Positions 56,740 to 62,661 of a stretch of 64,000 nt of DNA are shown piece after piece (positions within the stretch are counted from its first letter, which is position 1; each line of letters opens with the position of its first letter). The position numbers and the translations under genes are program-made. The stretch comes from a virus: IMG/VR virus record IMGVR_UViG_3300031578_009495, positions 1 to 64,000 of that record; one strand, given 5' to 3'. Under the pieces are notes generated by a model. That model made no database searches. It was not told the DNA's origin and saw only the letters and a program-made list of their open reading frames with translations.

Positions 56740-56770
56740 GTCGCTCCCTTACGAGAGCAAAGACTGTATC
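56740..56770 (+). repeat. Possible degenerate third copy of the CRISPR-like repeat
   Basis: Starts GTCGCTCCC like the two clear repeats and keeps GAGAGC and GA-TG spaced in the right places, with 20 of about 31 aligned bases equal. The 3' handle TGGATTGAAAC is lost. It lies in the 180-nt gap before the lipoprotein gene, which also has a 7-bp CATAGCC/GGCTATG hairpin at 56834-56853 and no convincing gene. Confidence 0.25.
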
Positions 56771-56873
56771 ATCAGCATTCTTGCGGTGGATGGAGCAGGC
56801 CGGTTGGCGGCATAAGCGAAAATTCTATATCAGCATAGCCTATGTCGGCTATGGATAATTCTGAGGGGGGAAT

Positions 56874-57197
56874 ATGAAAAAAATTATAGCAATTCTTATC
56901 TTCGCAATTTTATTACTTGGTTGTGGGGATGATAAAGATTCGATAACACCTCAATGTAGGCACTATAGCGTATTACGGGCTCTGACCTTCAGCGAAAACT
57001 ATGTAGTTAGGATAGCTTACGGTAAAAATAGTACCGGAGCGACTCATTCTCAAGCCCAGGCACTTATAGATGGAAAATGGAAATGGTTGCAGAATGATGA
57101 AATGCCTGTTTATGTTGGTGAGCAGGAAGTTTTAACAATTGCTCATTATGTACCTATAGAGAAGGCTCTGGATTGGACGAAGCAAATCAAAAAATAA
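56874..57197 (+). CDS. Lipoprotein of the lysis region
   Basis: 107 residues starting MKKIIAILIFAILLLGCGDD: a basic N-terminus, hydrophobic core and LLLGC lipobox (Cys17), so it should be lipid-anchored after signal peptidase II. The domain YVVRIAYGKNSTGATHSQAQALIDGKWKWLQND reads like a transglutaminase-like fragment without its Cys. As a lysis-region lipoprotein it could serve as an o-spanin or in superinfection exclusion. Ribosome site GAGGGGGG. Confidence 0.6.
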   Translation: MKKIIAILIFAILLLGCGDDKDSITPQCRHYSVLRALTFSENYVVRIAYGKNSTGATHSQAQALIDGKWKWLQNDEMPVYVGEQEVLTIAHYVPIEKALDWTKQIKK

Positions 57198-57208
57198 AGG
57201 AGAAATAG

Positions 57209-57619
57209 ATGTTTGTTAATCCGACAGGTTTGAGTATTAGAAATGATTCTAAAGGTTTGGGACATCATGGAGCTCCGAGAGGTTTAAGAAAACATAACGG
57301 AATAGATCTTCTCTGCACTCCTAACCAACCTATTAAAATGCCAGTAGCTGGTATTATCGTAAGAGAATCCTTACCATACAAAGATAACTTAGAATGGAGG
57401 GGAGTTCATATCGTTTCGGATAGAATAGAACTAAAATTATGGTACTTTTTACCGGATTTGAATTTAATAGGTTCTTATGTACGCCTTGGAGATATAATTG
57501 GATATGCTCAGGATATAAGTCGAAAGTATTCCGGAGTTCTCCCTCACGTGCATTTACGGGTTGTTACAGTCGATCCGATGTTAATTTTTTTTAATGAAAC
57601 AGGTTTTCTTTCGAAATAA
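57209..57619 (+). CDS. M23-type peptidase, probable endolysin
   Basis: 136 residues with the LytM zinc site: GLRKHNGIDLLC (HxxxD, His29/Asp33) and LPHVHLRVV (HxH). PVAGIIVRE and the flanking strands complete the small M23 fold. Cleaves peptide cross-links of peptidoglycan at lysis. No export signal, as expected for a holin-released endolysin. Start after AAAGGAGAAATAG. Confidence 0.8.
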   Translation: MFVNPTGLSIRNDSKGLGHHGAPRGLRKHNGIDLLCTPNQPIKMPVAGIIVRESLPYKDNLEWRGVHIVSDRIELKLWYFLPDLNLIGSYVRLGDIIGYAQDISRKYSGVLPHVHLRVVTVDPMLIFFNETGFLSK

Positions 57620-57627
57620 CAAACTGC

Positions 57628-57661
57628 GTCGCTCCCGCATGGGGAGCGTGGATTGAAACGA
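57628..57661 (+). repeat. Solitary CRISPR-like repeat (type I-C style) with perfect stem
   Basis: Begins GTCGCTCCCGCATGGGG and ends GTGGATTGAAACGA. CGCTCCC and GGGAGCG form a 7-bp stem around GCATG, and TGGATTGAAAC is the classic I-C 3' handle. It lies 8 nt after the endolysin gene, only one copy is present and no cas gene is seen. If the TnpB element directly downstream is removed, the repeat ends about 12 nt before the holin start codon. Confidence 0.85.
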
Positions 57662-57781
57662 ACATCTGACATATTCCCACGGTTAAAACACGTGGGGTTC
57701 TAACATAGAACCAAAGTTTGTGGTTTTTAAACCACATCAGGCCGAGCTTTCTAACTCAGTCCGGCTTAAAGCCGAGGCATA
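57645..57781 (-). ncRNA. Predicted omega RNA (reRNA) of the TnpB element
   Basis: By analogy with IS605 elements, the guide RNA comes from the 3' end of tnpB through the right end and about 16-20 nt beyond. Here the guide, read on the minus strand, would be TGTTCGTTTCAATCCACGC, that is the complement of the CRISPR-like repeat. Position is inferred, no direct evidence of transcription. Confidence 0.4.
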
Positions 57782-58900
57782 TCAGTGTGCCTCTTGAGAT
57801 TGAGCGTTTAGCCCAACCTCAGCGATGTTCCGAGATGCGCCATAATCAGAATTGCACTGAAAATCACATTTCTTGCATCGGAAATTAGCTTGAGTTTGTC
57901 GATTAGAGCGAGAAGTGAAACCGCATTTATAGCACCGTCTCGACGTGTTTCTTGGGTCAACCAGCAACACCTCAATGCCAATACGTCTTGATTTATAAAT
58001 TGTGAAATCAACCAATTGTTTAAAAGCCCAAGACGACATCATTCGATTAAATCGTTTGGATCCTCTTGCTCGTTCTCTAATGCCTTCAAGTTTCTCAAAA
58101 CAAATAACAGGGTTGTCATATTGAGCAGCTATATCGACAATCTCTTTACTAATTTTATGGTTGGTATCAGTCATCCATCTTCGTTCATGGCCTCTCGACA
58201 TTTTAACCTTGTCAATCCTGCCATGCTTCTGATACCTTTTACGGATATCAGCAAAATGTTCTCTTTTGTGCCTGATTTCTTTGCCATCAAATATCTTAAC
58301 CATATCAGGCGTAGAAAGAGTTGCAATGCGGACTATTCCAAGGTCAATGCCGATAAAAGTTTTGTCACCGGAACGTCCGGCAGGCATTGTTTTGACTGGA
58401 AGCATTGCGTACCACTGGCCATTGCGTTGAAAAAGCTTAGCGTCACCTTTAACAGATTTAATTCTATCTTTAAACTTTTCTGGCACACAAAGCGGAAGCC
58501 AAATATATTCACCACGTTTCCCTGTAGAGCAGCGCAAGGCAACCCTGTTGTCAGTGGTCTCAATCGAATAAGCATTAACACCAAGTCCAATACCTTGACA
58601 ACCATTAACCTTCGGAAATTGAGCATTCTTTTGTTTCTTTCTCAGTTGGAAAAAAGAACGAGCAAGAGAAACCGCAGCATTAACGCTCATTCTTGCATAG
58701 TCAGAAGGCAACCCAAGCTTGCGTGCAGGATAATAAGAAACATTATGTATCTTACCCCTGGAGCTGGTAGAAAGATCGTTTGCAGCATCAAGACCGAGTT
58801 GAACAGCATTAGAAAATATATTAGCCATATTCTCAAGCCATTCAGCTTTGTGTTTATTTGGTTTGATAATTTTAACTATGACGGCTTCTGTGTTTTGCAT
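57782..58900 (-). CDS. tnpB: TnpB RNA-guided nuclease, IS605 type
   Basis: 372 residues from the ATG at 58900 (MQNTEAVIVKIIKPNK). RuvC-I FIGIDLGIVRIATL, RuvC-II ICFEKLEGIRERARG, zinc finger CYKCGFTSRSNRQTQ...CKKCDFQC and RuvC-III NSDYGASRNIAEVG are all intact, so it should be active in RNA-guided DNA cleavage at TAM-flanked targets. The predicted promoter TATAAT ends 6 nt before this ATG, which would give a nearly leaderless mRNA. The C-terminal end is shared with the tnpB remnant at 46121. Confidence 0.9.
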   Translation of the reverse strand: MQNTEAVIVKIIKPNKHKAEWLENMANIFSNAVQLGLDAANDLSTSSRGKIHNVSYYPARKLGLPSDYARMSVNAAVSLARSFFQLRKKQKNAQFPKVNGCQGIGLGVNAYSIETTDNRVALRCSTGKRGEYIWLPLCVPEKFKDRIKSVKGDAKLFQRNGQWYAMLPVKTMPAGRSGDKTFIGIDLGIVRIATLSTPDMVKIFDGKEIRHKREHFADIRKRYQKHGRIDKVKMSRGHERRWMTDTNHKISKEIVDIAAQYDNPVICFEKLEGIRERARGSKRFNRMMSSWAFKQLVDFTIYKSRRIGIEVLLVDPRNTSRRCYKCGFTSRSNRQTQANFRCKKCDFQCNSDYGASRNIAEVGLNAQSQEAH

Positions 58901-58906
58901 AATCAT

Positions 58907-58935
58907 ATTATAGTTACGTAAAACGCAGTTGTCAA
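58907..58935 (-). promoter_or_regulatory. Consensus promoter of tnpB: TTGACA-N17-TATAAT
   Basis: On the minus strand TTGACA (58935-58930) and TATAAT (58912-58907) are perfect with a 17-nt spacer. The start codon follows within a few bases of the expected transcription start. Confidence 0.8.
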
Positions 58936-59026
58936 GTAATTTTATTAATATTTTTTTAAAAAAAAAAGAAAGGGTGCCGATTCCTCCCACGACTGAAGTA
59001 CGTGGGCTTCCTCGGCATAAATAATC

Positions 59027-59440
59027 GTGAGCTTAATAACAACGCTCAAGTCGTTTCTATCAGCCCCAAAGGCTATAGACAAGGCTTTGGATGTCGGAGA
59101 GAAAATAACGTCAGGGATCATCTCTGGACTGGACAAATTGGTTTTCACGGATGAGGAACTGGCTGACATAAAGCAGAAATCAAACGAACTCTTACTTGAA
59201 TTCTGGGGGAAAATCGCAAATGAAAACACTGAACAGAGTAAAGCCAGGCGCTCTCTCGCCATGATGACGTTCAAAGTCTATTTCTTTTTGCTGCTGGCCG
59301 GTGTGGTGGTTTACAAAATAGATACAGCTTACTCTCAGTTTATTTTTGACGTGGCTGGTACTTTGACGTGGCTTGTTTCAGGTATTGCAGCGATTTTCTT
59401 TGGCCCCCACCAGTTGTCGAAAGTAATTAAGAAAAAGTGA
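59027..59440 (+). CDS. 3TM-type phage holin
   Basis: 137 residues, GTG start. N-terminal amphipathic part (LSAPKAIDKALDVGEKITSGIISGLDKLVFTDEELADIKQK), then two clear C-terminal membrane helices (TFKVYFFLLLAGVVVYKI and FIFDVAGTLTWLVSGIAAIFFG) and a basic tail. The layout matches the 3TM-holin family with a TDEE..motif. It should permeabilise the inner membrane for the M23 endolysin. No clear Shine-Dalgarno is visible; the IS left end lies 6-10 nt upstream of the start, so its natural leader was disrupted. Confidence 0.7.
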   Translation: MSLITTLKSFLSAPKAIDKALDVGEKITSGIISGLDKLVFTDEELADIKQKSNELLLEFWGKIANENTEQSKARRSLAMMTFKVYFFLLLAGVVVYKIDTAYSQFIFDVAGTLTWLVSGIAAIFFGPHQLSKVIKKK

Positions 59441-59480
59441 TTATTTCTGAACCCACCAGCATCAACATCATGATAGTATC

Positions 59481-59534
59481 TCTTTCTCTTTCTCTTTCTC
59501 TTTCTCTTTCTCTTTCTCTTTCTCTTTCTCTTTC
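59481..59534. repeat. (TCTTTC)9 microsatellite
   Basis: Nine exact hexamer units just after the holin gene, in the non-coding region 59441-60117. Units of this length can expand or shrink by slippage. Confidence 0.9.
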
Positions 59535-59539
59535 AGACA

Positions 59540-59571
59540 TGAGTCCTCATTGAATATTCAATGAGGACTCA
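59540..59571. repeat. Perfect 32-bp palindrome
   Basis: TGAGTCCTCATTGAAT followed by its exact reverse complement, five bases after the microsatellite. As RNA it is a long hairpin with no loop, as DNA it can form a cruciform; it may end late transcription (no T-run) or serve as a protein site. Confidence 0.85.
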
Positions 59572-59590
59572 ATGAGTCCTCCTTCATCCT

Positions 59591-59647
59591 TCGAACGTAA
59601 AAGCTCAAAATCAAAAACCGTGCCAACTATTCAGCGAAATAAGTAAC
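59591..59647. repeat. 57-bp direct repeat, copy 1
   Basis: TCGAACGTAAAAGCTC... ends AGTAAC and recurs exactly at 59840-59896. Between the copies similar CTGTTTATxCAGxC blocks recur (59663 and 59808), so the region is built from repeats. Region 59441-60117 has no gene. Confidence 0.85.
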
Positions 59648-59839
59648 CTGGCCATTTCAATCTCTGTTTATACAGGCCATCAGTTCCCCTCAGTTAAAAA
59701 CTCAAAACCCCATATCATCCTATTCAATACTTTTGAATTTAGTAATATCTGCAATCAAATCAACATATTACAGTACAAGTAAAATGATGATTTTTGAATA
59801 AATCGCTGTTTATGCAGTCTCTCAGTAAAAGAAAAACTA

Positions 59840-59896
59840 TCGAACGTAAAAGCTCAAAATCAAAAACCGTGCCAACTATTCAGCGAAATAAGTAAC
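59840..59896. repeat. 57-bp direct repeat, copy 2
   Basis: Identical to copy 1, with 192 bp between the copies. It is followed by AT-rich sequence and a solo IS-end hairpin. Confidence 0.85.
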
Positions 59897-59957
59897 AATT
59901 GTATTTTTTAATATATGTAGTTGTCAAGCAAATAATAAAAAATAATTAACAATTCAT

Positions 59958-59992
59958 CCCACGACTGAAGTGCGTGGGCTTTCTTGCCTAAA
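59958..59992 (-). repeat. Solo IS200/IS605 left-end hairpin
   Basis: CCCACG-ACTGAAGTG-CGTGGG followed by CTTTCTTGCCTAAA, nearly identical to the left end of the intact TnpB element (58986-59021). No tnpB or right end accompanies it, so it marks a lost element or a small non-autonomous derivative. Confidence 0.7.
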
Positions 59993-60046
59993 ACGTCGTA
60001 ACTAAAGAAAATAATTAAAATAATTTAAAAACATTGCATTATTTCC

Positions 60047-60075
60047 TTGACAAATGTATTTTTAATCCTTATTAT
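60047..60075 (+). promoter_or_regulatory. Sigma-70-type promoter, TTGACA-N17-TATTAT
   Basis: Third member of the group with a conserved TTGCATTATTTCC upstream (also at 4283 and 24264). It drives the small genes beginning at 60118. Confidence 0.75.
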
Positions 60076-60117
60076 TAAATTAACAAAACAATTAACCTCA
60101 AAAATGAAGGAGAGAAC

Positions 60118-60261
60118 ATGAATAACACAGAGAGCAAGCTCAAAATAACATGGCACAATGACTACACCACATACCATGAGGGAAGGTATGAAGAATTAGC
60201 CGATATGCTGGCCAGGGCGAAGACAGACCTGTCATACAGGGATCATCTCTGGATAGCATAA
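60118..60261 (+). CDS. Small protein, 47 aa, first gene after a strong promoter
   Basis: ATG after GAAGGAGAGAAC: MNNTESKLKITWHNDYTTYHEGRYEELADMLARAKTDLSYRDHLWIA. Small alpha/beta protein. Promoter and ribosome site both strong, so likely expressed early. Unknown function. Confidence 0.55.
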   Translation: MNNTESKLKITWHNDYTTYHEGRYEELADMLARAKTDLSYRDHLWIA

Positions 60262-60274
60262 TAATCTAACAGCA

Positions 60275-60294
60275 CCGGCCTCGGGAGGGGCCGG
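60275..60294 (+). terminator. GC-rich hairpin after the first small gene
   Basis: CCGGCCTC and GGGGCCGG form an 8-bp stem with a GGGA tetraloop, followed by GAGAGG not a T-run, so it may attenuate rather than terminate. Confidence 0.4.
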
Positions 60295-60384
60295 GAGAGG
60301 TAAATATCATGGCAAAAACAGAATAACATGGATATCAAGGAAATAATAAAAAAGGAGGCATTTAAAATCGGAGGCTATGTCAAT

Positions 60385-60409
60385 AACCCACGACTAAAGT
60401 ACGTGGGTT
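60385..60409. repeat. Solo IS200/IS605 left-end hairpin upstream of a gene
   Basis: AACCCACG-ACTAAAGTA-CGTGGGTT, 8-bp stem, 20 nt before the start at 60429 and ahead of its CCGGAGGTAAATC ribosome site. It has the same core as the hairpins at 58986 and 59958. Confidence 0.65.
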
Positions 60410-60428
60410 TCCTGCCCGGAGGTAAATC

Positions 60429-60794
60429 ATGAATCTAAGTTGGCAAGAAGGATTAGAAGAGGCAAGTAAAAGAATGTCGGCTCCAAAAGAAAAACCAAAA
60501 GAGCAGATAAAAAACTACAATGTCAATGGAGCGACAGAGCGGATTATGATAAAATCTTTGTATAACCTTTATGAATTAGATAAACTTGTTAAAAGAACCG
60601 GATTGAGCGGACTTGTGTCAAGGATAGAACCGATTGGAGAGTCATATTATCAAATTGATATGGTAAAGAAACCGGTCCTTGTTAGAGGAGATGAGACACA
60701 AAGAAATGTGTTGGAACTTTTGGGGCAGGTGGTTGCAAGTGCAAACGGATTGCACTGGAGCTTGGAGAAAAAAGAAGACACAGGATATTATTAG
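60429..60794 (+). CDS. Hypothetical protein, 121 aa
   Basis: Good GGAGG site. Basic, helical first half (QEGLEEASKRMSAPKEKPKEQIKNYNVNGATERIMIKSLYNLYELDKLVKRTG), beta-rich second half (RIEPIGESYYQIDMVKKPVLVRGDETQRNVLELLGQVV). A near-palindrome TGCAAACGGATTGCA lies inside its end. No family recognised. Confidence 0.5.
   Translation: MNLSWQEGLEEASKRMSAPKEKPKEQIKNYNVNGATERIMIKSLYNLYELDKLVKRTGLSGLVSRIEPIGESYYQIDMVKKPVLVRGDETQRNVLELLGQVVASANGLHWSLEKKEDTGYY
60740..60754. repeat. Variant palindrome TGCAAACGGATTGCA inside a coding sequence (site 7)
   Basis: Identical to site 2 upstream of the speD gene. The two sites share the same two departures from the main 15-mer, so it is less likely to be chance. 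Confidence 0.45.
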
Positions 60795-60812
60795 AGGAGG
60801 CAACGAAACAGA

Positions 60813-61190
60813 ATGATATATACACAAAATGATATAGATAACAATCCTCTGTACGAGGAAGTAATGGAAGAAATAAATGAATTGCATGAAGAAATGGACG
60901 AGCCGGACGAATTTGATCCGGACGAAACAAAACGAACAACAACCGGCAACCAACTAGATCCATTTTGGGATGCTGGAAATATCGGCGAATGGGATGAAGA
61001 GGAAGAAGAGGTAGTTGAGAATGCACAAGGGCAGCTCAACTGTGTGTATGCCGGACTCGGGTTATATGGTAATGGTGGGATATCTCACTATTACCGGTCT
61101 TCGGAATGGGTTGAGTTTGTTGAGCTGGCAGAAGATATCATAGATAGATACCACGCAGATGGCGCCTATGAAAATCTGTGTGAGCAATAA
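60813..61190 (+). CDS. Acidic hypothetical protein, 125 aa
   Basis: Very acidic N-terminal half (EEVMEEINELHEEMDEPDEFDPDE and EWDEEEEEVVENAQ), then a small hydrophobic YAGLGLYGNGG turn and a helical end (VEFVELAEDIIDRYHADGAYENL). Such charge suggests DNA mimicry, a trait of some phage inhibitors, but no specific match is known. ATG after GAGGAGGCAACG. Confidence 0.5.
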   Translation: MIYTQNDIDNNPLYEEVMEEINELHEEMDEPDEFDPDETKRTTTGNQLDPFWDAGNIGEWDEEEEEVVENAQGQLNCVYAGLGLYGNGGISHYYRSSEWVEFVELAEDIIDRYHADGAYENLCEQ

Positions 61191-61232
61191 CCGACCTCAG
61201 CAAGTCTAAACTGCTGGAAAGTAGGGAATATT

Positions 61233-61460
61233 ATGCTACCACAAGAATTTTGGGCGGCACGATATAGGGAGACTGAAAGCTACCATATCCGGTCAGCAGG
61301 ATATGAATTTCTTGGCACCGACAAAAAAACAGGGAATCTGCTATGGGAGAAAAATGGTAGGGTGATGGCTGAATGCCCCGGCGCTGGACGTAATTGGATA
61401 TCTACTGGCGGGAAATTTAAAGAAATTAAAAATAAGGAAGGAGGTGGAGAATATGCATGA
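61233..61460 (+). CDS. Hypothetical protein, 75 aa
   Basis: MLPQEFWAARYRETESYHIRSAGYEFLGTDKKTGNLLWEKNGRVMAECPGAGRNWISTGGKF: compact beta-rich protein with 'KTGNLLWEK' hairpin. Its 3' end overlaps the next gene start. Unknown. Confidence 0.45.
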   Translation: MLPQEFWAARYRETESYHIRSAGYEFLGTDKKTGNLLWEKNGRVMAECPGAGRNWISTGGKFKEIKNKEGGGEYA

Positions 61461-61923
61461 ATATGTAAGGAGATGCAACGCCATAAAAACGGGAGTTGGA
61501 GTTCTCAAAATAGACGATAAAATAGAGCTATGGACACGTAGCGCAACGGGTGTCGGTTTCCAGATCGATGGGCACAGAGATATTAAAGCAAATAGCACTA
61601 TAATAATTAAGGCCAAACTCAATGATAAGTACGTATGCCCTAGAAAGCTGAAAAATAGAAAAGTCTTTTATCGGTTTTATACTGGAAAAGATAAAAACGG
61701 CATAAATAGGCGCTATTTATATCTGGCGGCCAGGAGCAATGATTTTGTGTATCGAGGTAGCAGGCTCATTATGCTAACTAGGAGCAATGGTGCCTCCCTT
61801 CTTTTGGAAAAATCATTGAGAGAACGATTAAATATCCTGCGTAAAGATTACTATGGAGGTTATCAGCCTGATTTCTCAGCCGATAACCTAGCGGCAGAAC
61901 TTTTCCCAGAAGAAGGGTATTGA
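61453..61923 (+). CDS. Hypothetical protein, 156 aa
   Basis: ATG 61453 (GTG 61444 possible) after GGAGGTGGAGA. GVLKIDDKIELWTRSATGVGFQIDGHRDIKANSTIIIKAKLNDKYVCPRKLKNRKVFYRFYTGKDKNGINRRYLYLAARSN is beta-rich, like a small SPOUT or OB-type fold; last 50 residues helical. Unknown function. Confidence 0.45.
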   Translation: MHEYVRRCNAIKTGVGVLKIDDKIELWTRSATGVGFQIDGHRDIKANSTIIIKAKLNDKYVCPRKLKNRKVFYRFYTGKDKNGINRRYLYLAARSNDFVYRGSRLIMLTRSNGASLLLEKSLRERLNILRKDYYGGYQPDFSADNLAAELFPEEGY

Positions 61924-61993
61924 AAACATGAAATCTCGGACGACCATCTGGAGACACCAGGTTGGGAAAAGCAAGAAATATTATCCTAAAGGG

Positions 61994-62022
61994 TTGACAG
62001 ATAGTATCTGATATGATATATT
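61994..62022 (+). promoter_or_regulatory. Promoter of the IS607 element, TTGACA-N17-TATATT
   Basis: Perfect -35 and good -10 with a 17-nt spacer, 40 nt ahead of the resolvase start codon. Likely part of the IS607 left end. Confidence 0.7.
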
Positions 62023-62061
62023 TCATTAACTTTTATTAATTTGCTTGACAAGGGGGATAAA

Positions 62062-62661
62062 ATGAAATATATTGTAAGTAGAAAAGCGGCAGAAACATTA
62101 GGCGTGCATCCAAATACTTTACGAAAATGGGCGAAAGAAGGTAAAATTGAATTTATCACAGCAGCTTCAGGACAGCGTAGATACAATGTCGATGGATATC
62201 TTGGGACGGCAAAACAACTTGAGACAGTTTGTTATTGCCGAGTTTCCAGCTACAAGCAAAAAGACGATCTTGAACGACAGGTTGAGTTTATGTCCGAAAA
62301 ATACCCTGACGCCAGAATCGTTAAAGATATCGGTTCAGGGCTTGGATTCAAAAGAAAAGGCCTTTTATCCATTTTGGAATCAGCATGCTCAGGAGATAGC
62401 ATCTCACTTGTGGTTGCCTATAAAGACAGACTTGCAAGATGGGGATACGATATTATCAAATGGATTGTTGAACGCAGCGGTGGAAAAATCGTGGTTCTCA
62501 ACAGAATTGAATTATCCCCGGAGTCCGAGCTCACTAATGATTTGTTATCCATACTTCATGTCTTCTCATGCAGAATGCACGGACTTAGAAGCTACAAGCT
62601 CAAAATTGCTAAGGATTTCACCGACAAAGGAACAAAAAAAGATATTCAAAGCATGGACTGA
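62062..62661 (+). CDS. tnpA: IS607-family serine recombinase (TnpA)
   Basis: 199 residues; the ATG at 62062 has AAGGGGGATAAA. N-terminal MerR-type HTH (KYIVSRKAAETLGVHPNTLRKWAKEGKIEF..SGQRRYNV) precedes the resolvase domain with TVCYCRVSSYKQKDDLERQVEFM (nucleophile Ser of 'RVSS', near residue 70), IGSGLGFKRKGLLSILESA, LVVAYKDRLARWG and the end DLLSILHVFSCRMHGLRSYK. The order HTH-resolvase is specific for IS607. It recombines DNA at loosely specific dinucleotide sites. Confidence 0.9.
   Translation: MKYIVSRKAAETLGVHPNTLRKWAKEGKIEFITAASGQRRYNVDGYLGTAKQLETVCYCRVSSYKQKDDLERQVEFMSEKYPDARIVKDIGSGLGFKRKGLLSILESACSGDSISLVVAYKDRLARWGYDIIKWIVERSGGKIVVLNRIELSPESELTNDLLSILHVFSCRMHGLRSYKLKIAKDFTDKGTKKDIQSMD

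Larger units (their letters stand above)
57665..59017 (-). mobile_element. IS200/IS605-type TnpB-only element
   Basis: Right end at about 57665 (by comparison with the relic ending at 46333) with a CCCACGGTTAAAACACGTGG hairpin at 57676-57695; left end near 59017 with the hairpin CCCACG-ACTGAAGTA-CGTGGG (58986-59006) next to TTTA (59018-59021, minus strand), a likely target-site motif. It carries tnpB but no tnpA, so it must depend on another transposase or be kept by TnpB itself. It is inserted between the endolysin-linked CRISPR-like repeat and the holin gene. Confidence 0.8.

Noticed and set aside
56676-56858. 60-residue open frame in the gap before the lipoprotein
   Set aside because: Arg/Ser-rich random composition, no ribosome site, and it spans the degenerate repeat and a hairpin.
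58016-58921. 301-residue open frame on the + strand
   Set aside because: It is the antisense of tnpB, whose translation has all RuvC and zinc motifs; the + strand product has no motif and no ribosome site.
59481-59534. TCTTTC repeats as a coding Ser/Leu/Phe repeat
   Set aside because: No open frame with a start and ribosome site uses it.
59441-60117. tRNA or rRNA genes
   Set aside because: I looked for cloverleaf arms and GTTCRANNC loops here and in other gaps and saw none.
60328-60432. 34-residue open frame ending at the next start
   Set aside because: Half of it is the IS-end hairpin sequence; probably a chance frame, though ATGA overlap is present.
62147-62557. N-terminal 137 residues of the long frame ending at 63694
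   Set aside because: This part is an alternative frame of the resolvase gene; TnpB similarity starts only after the ATG at 62558.
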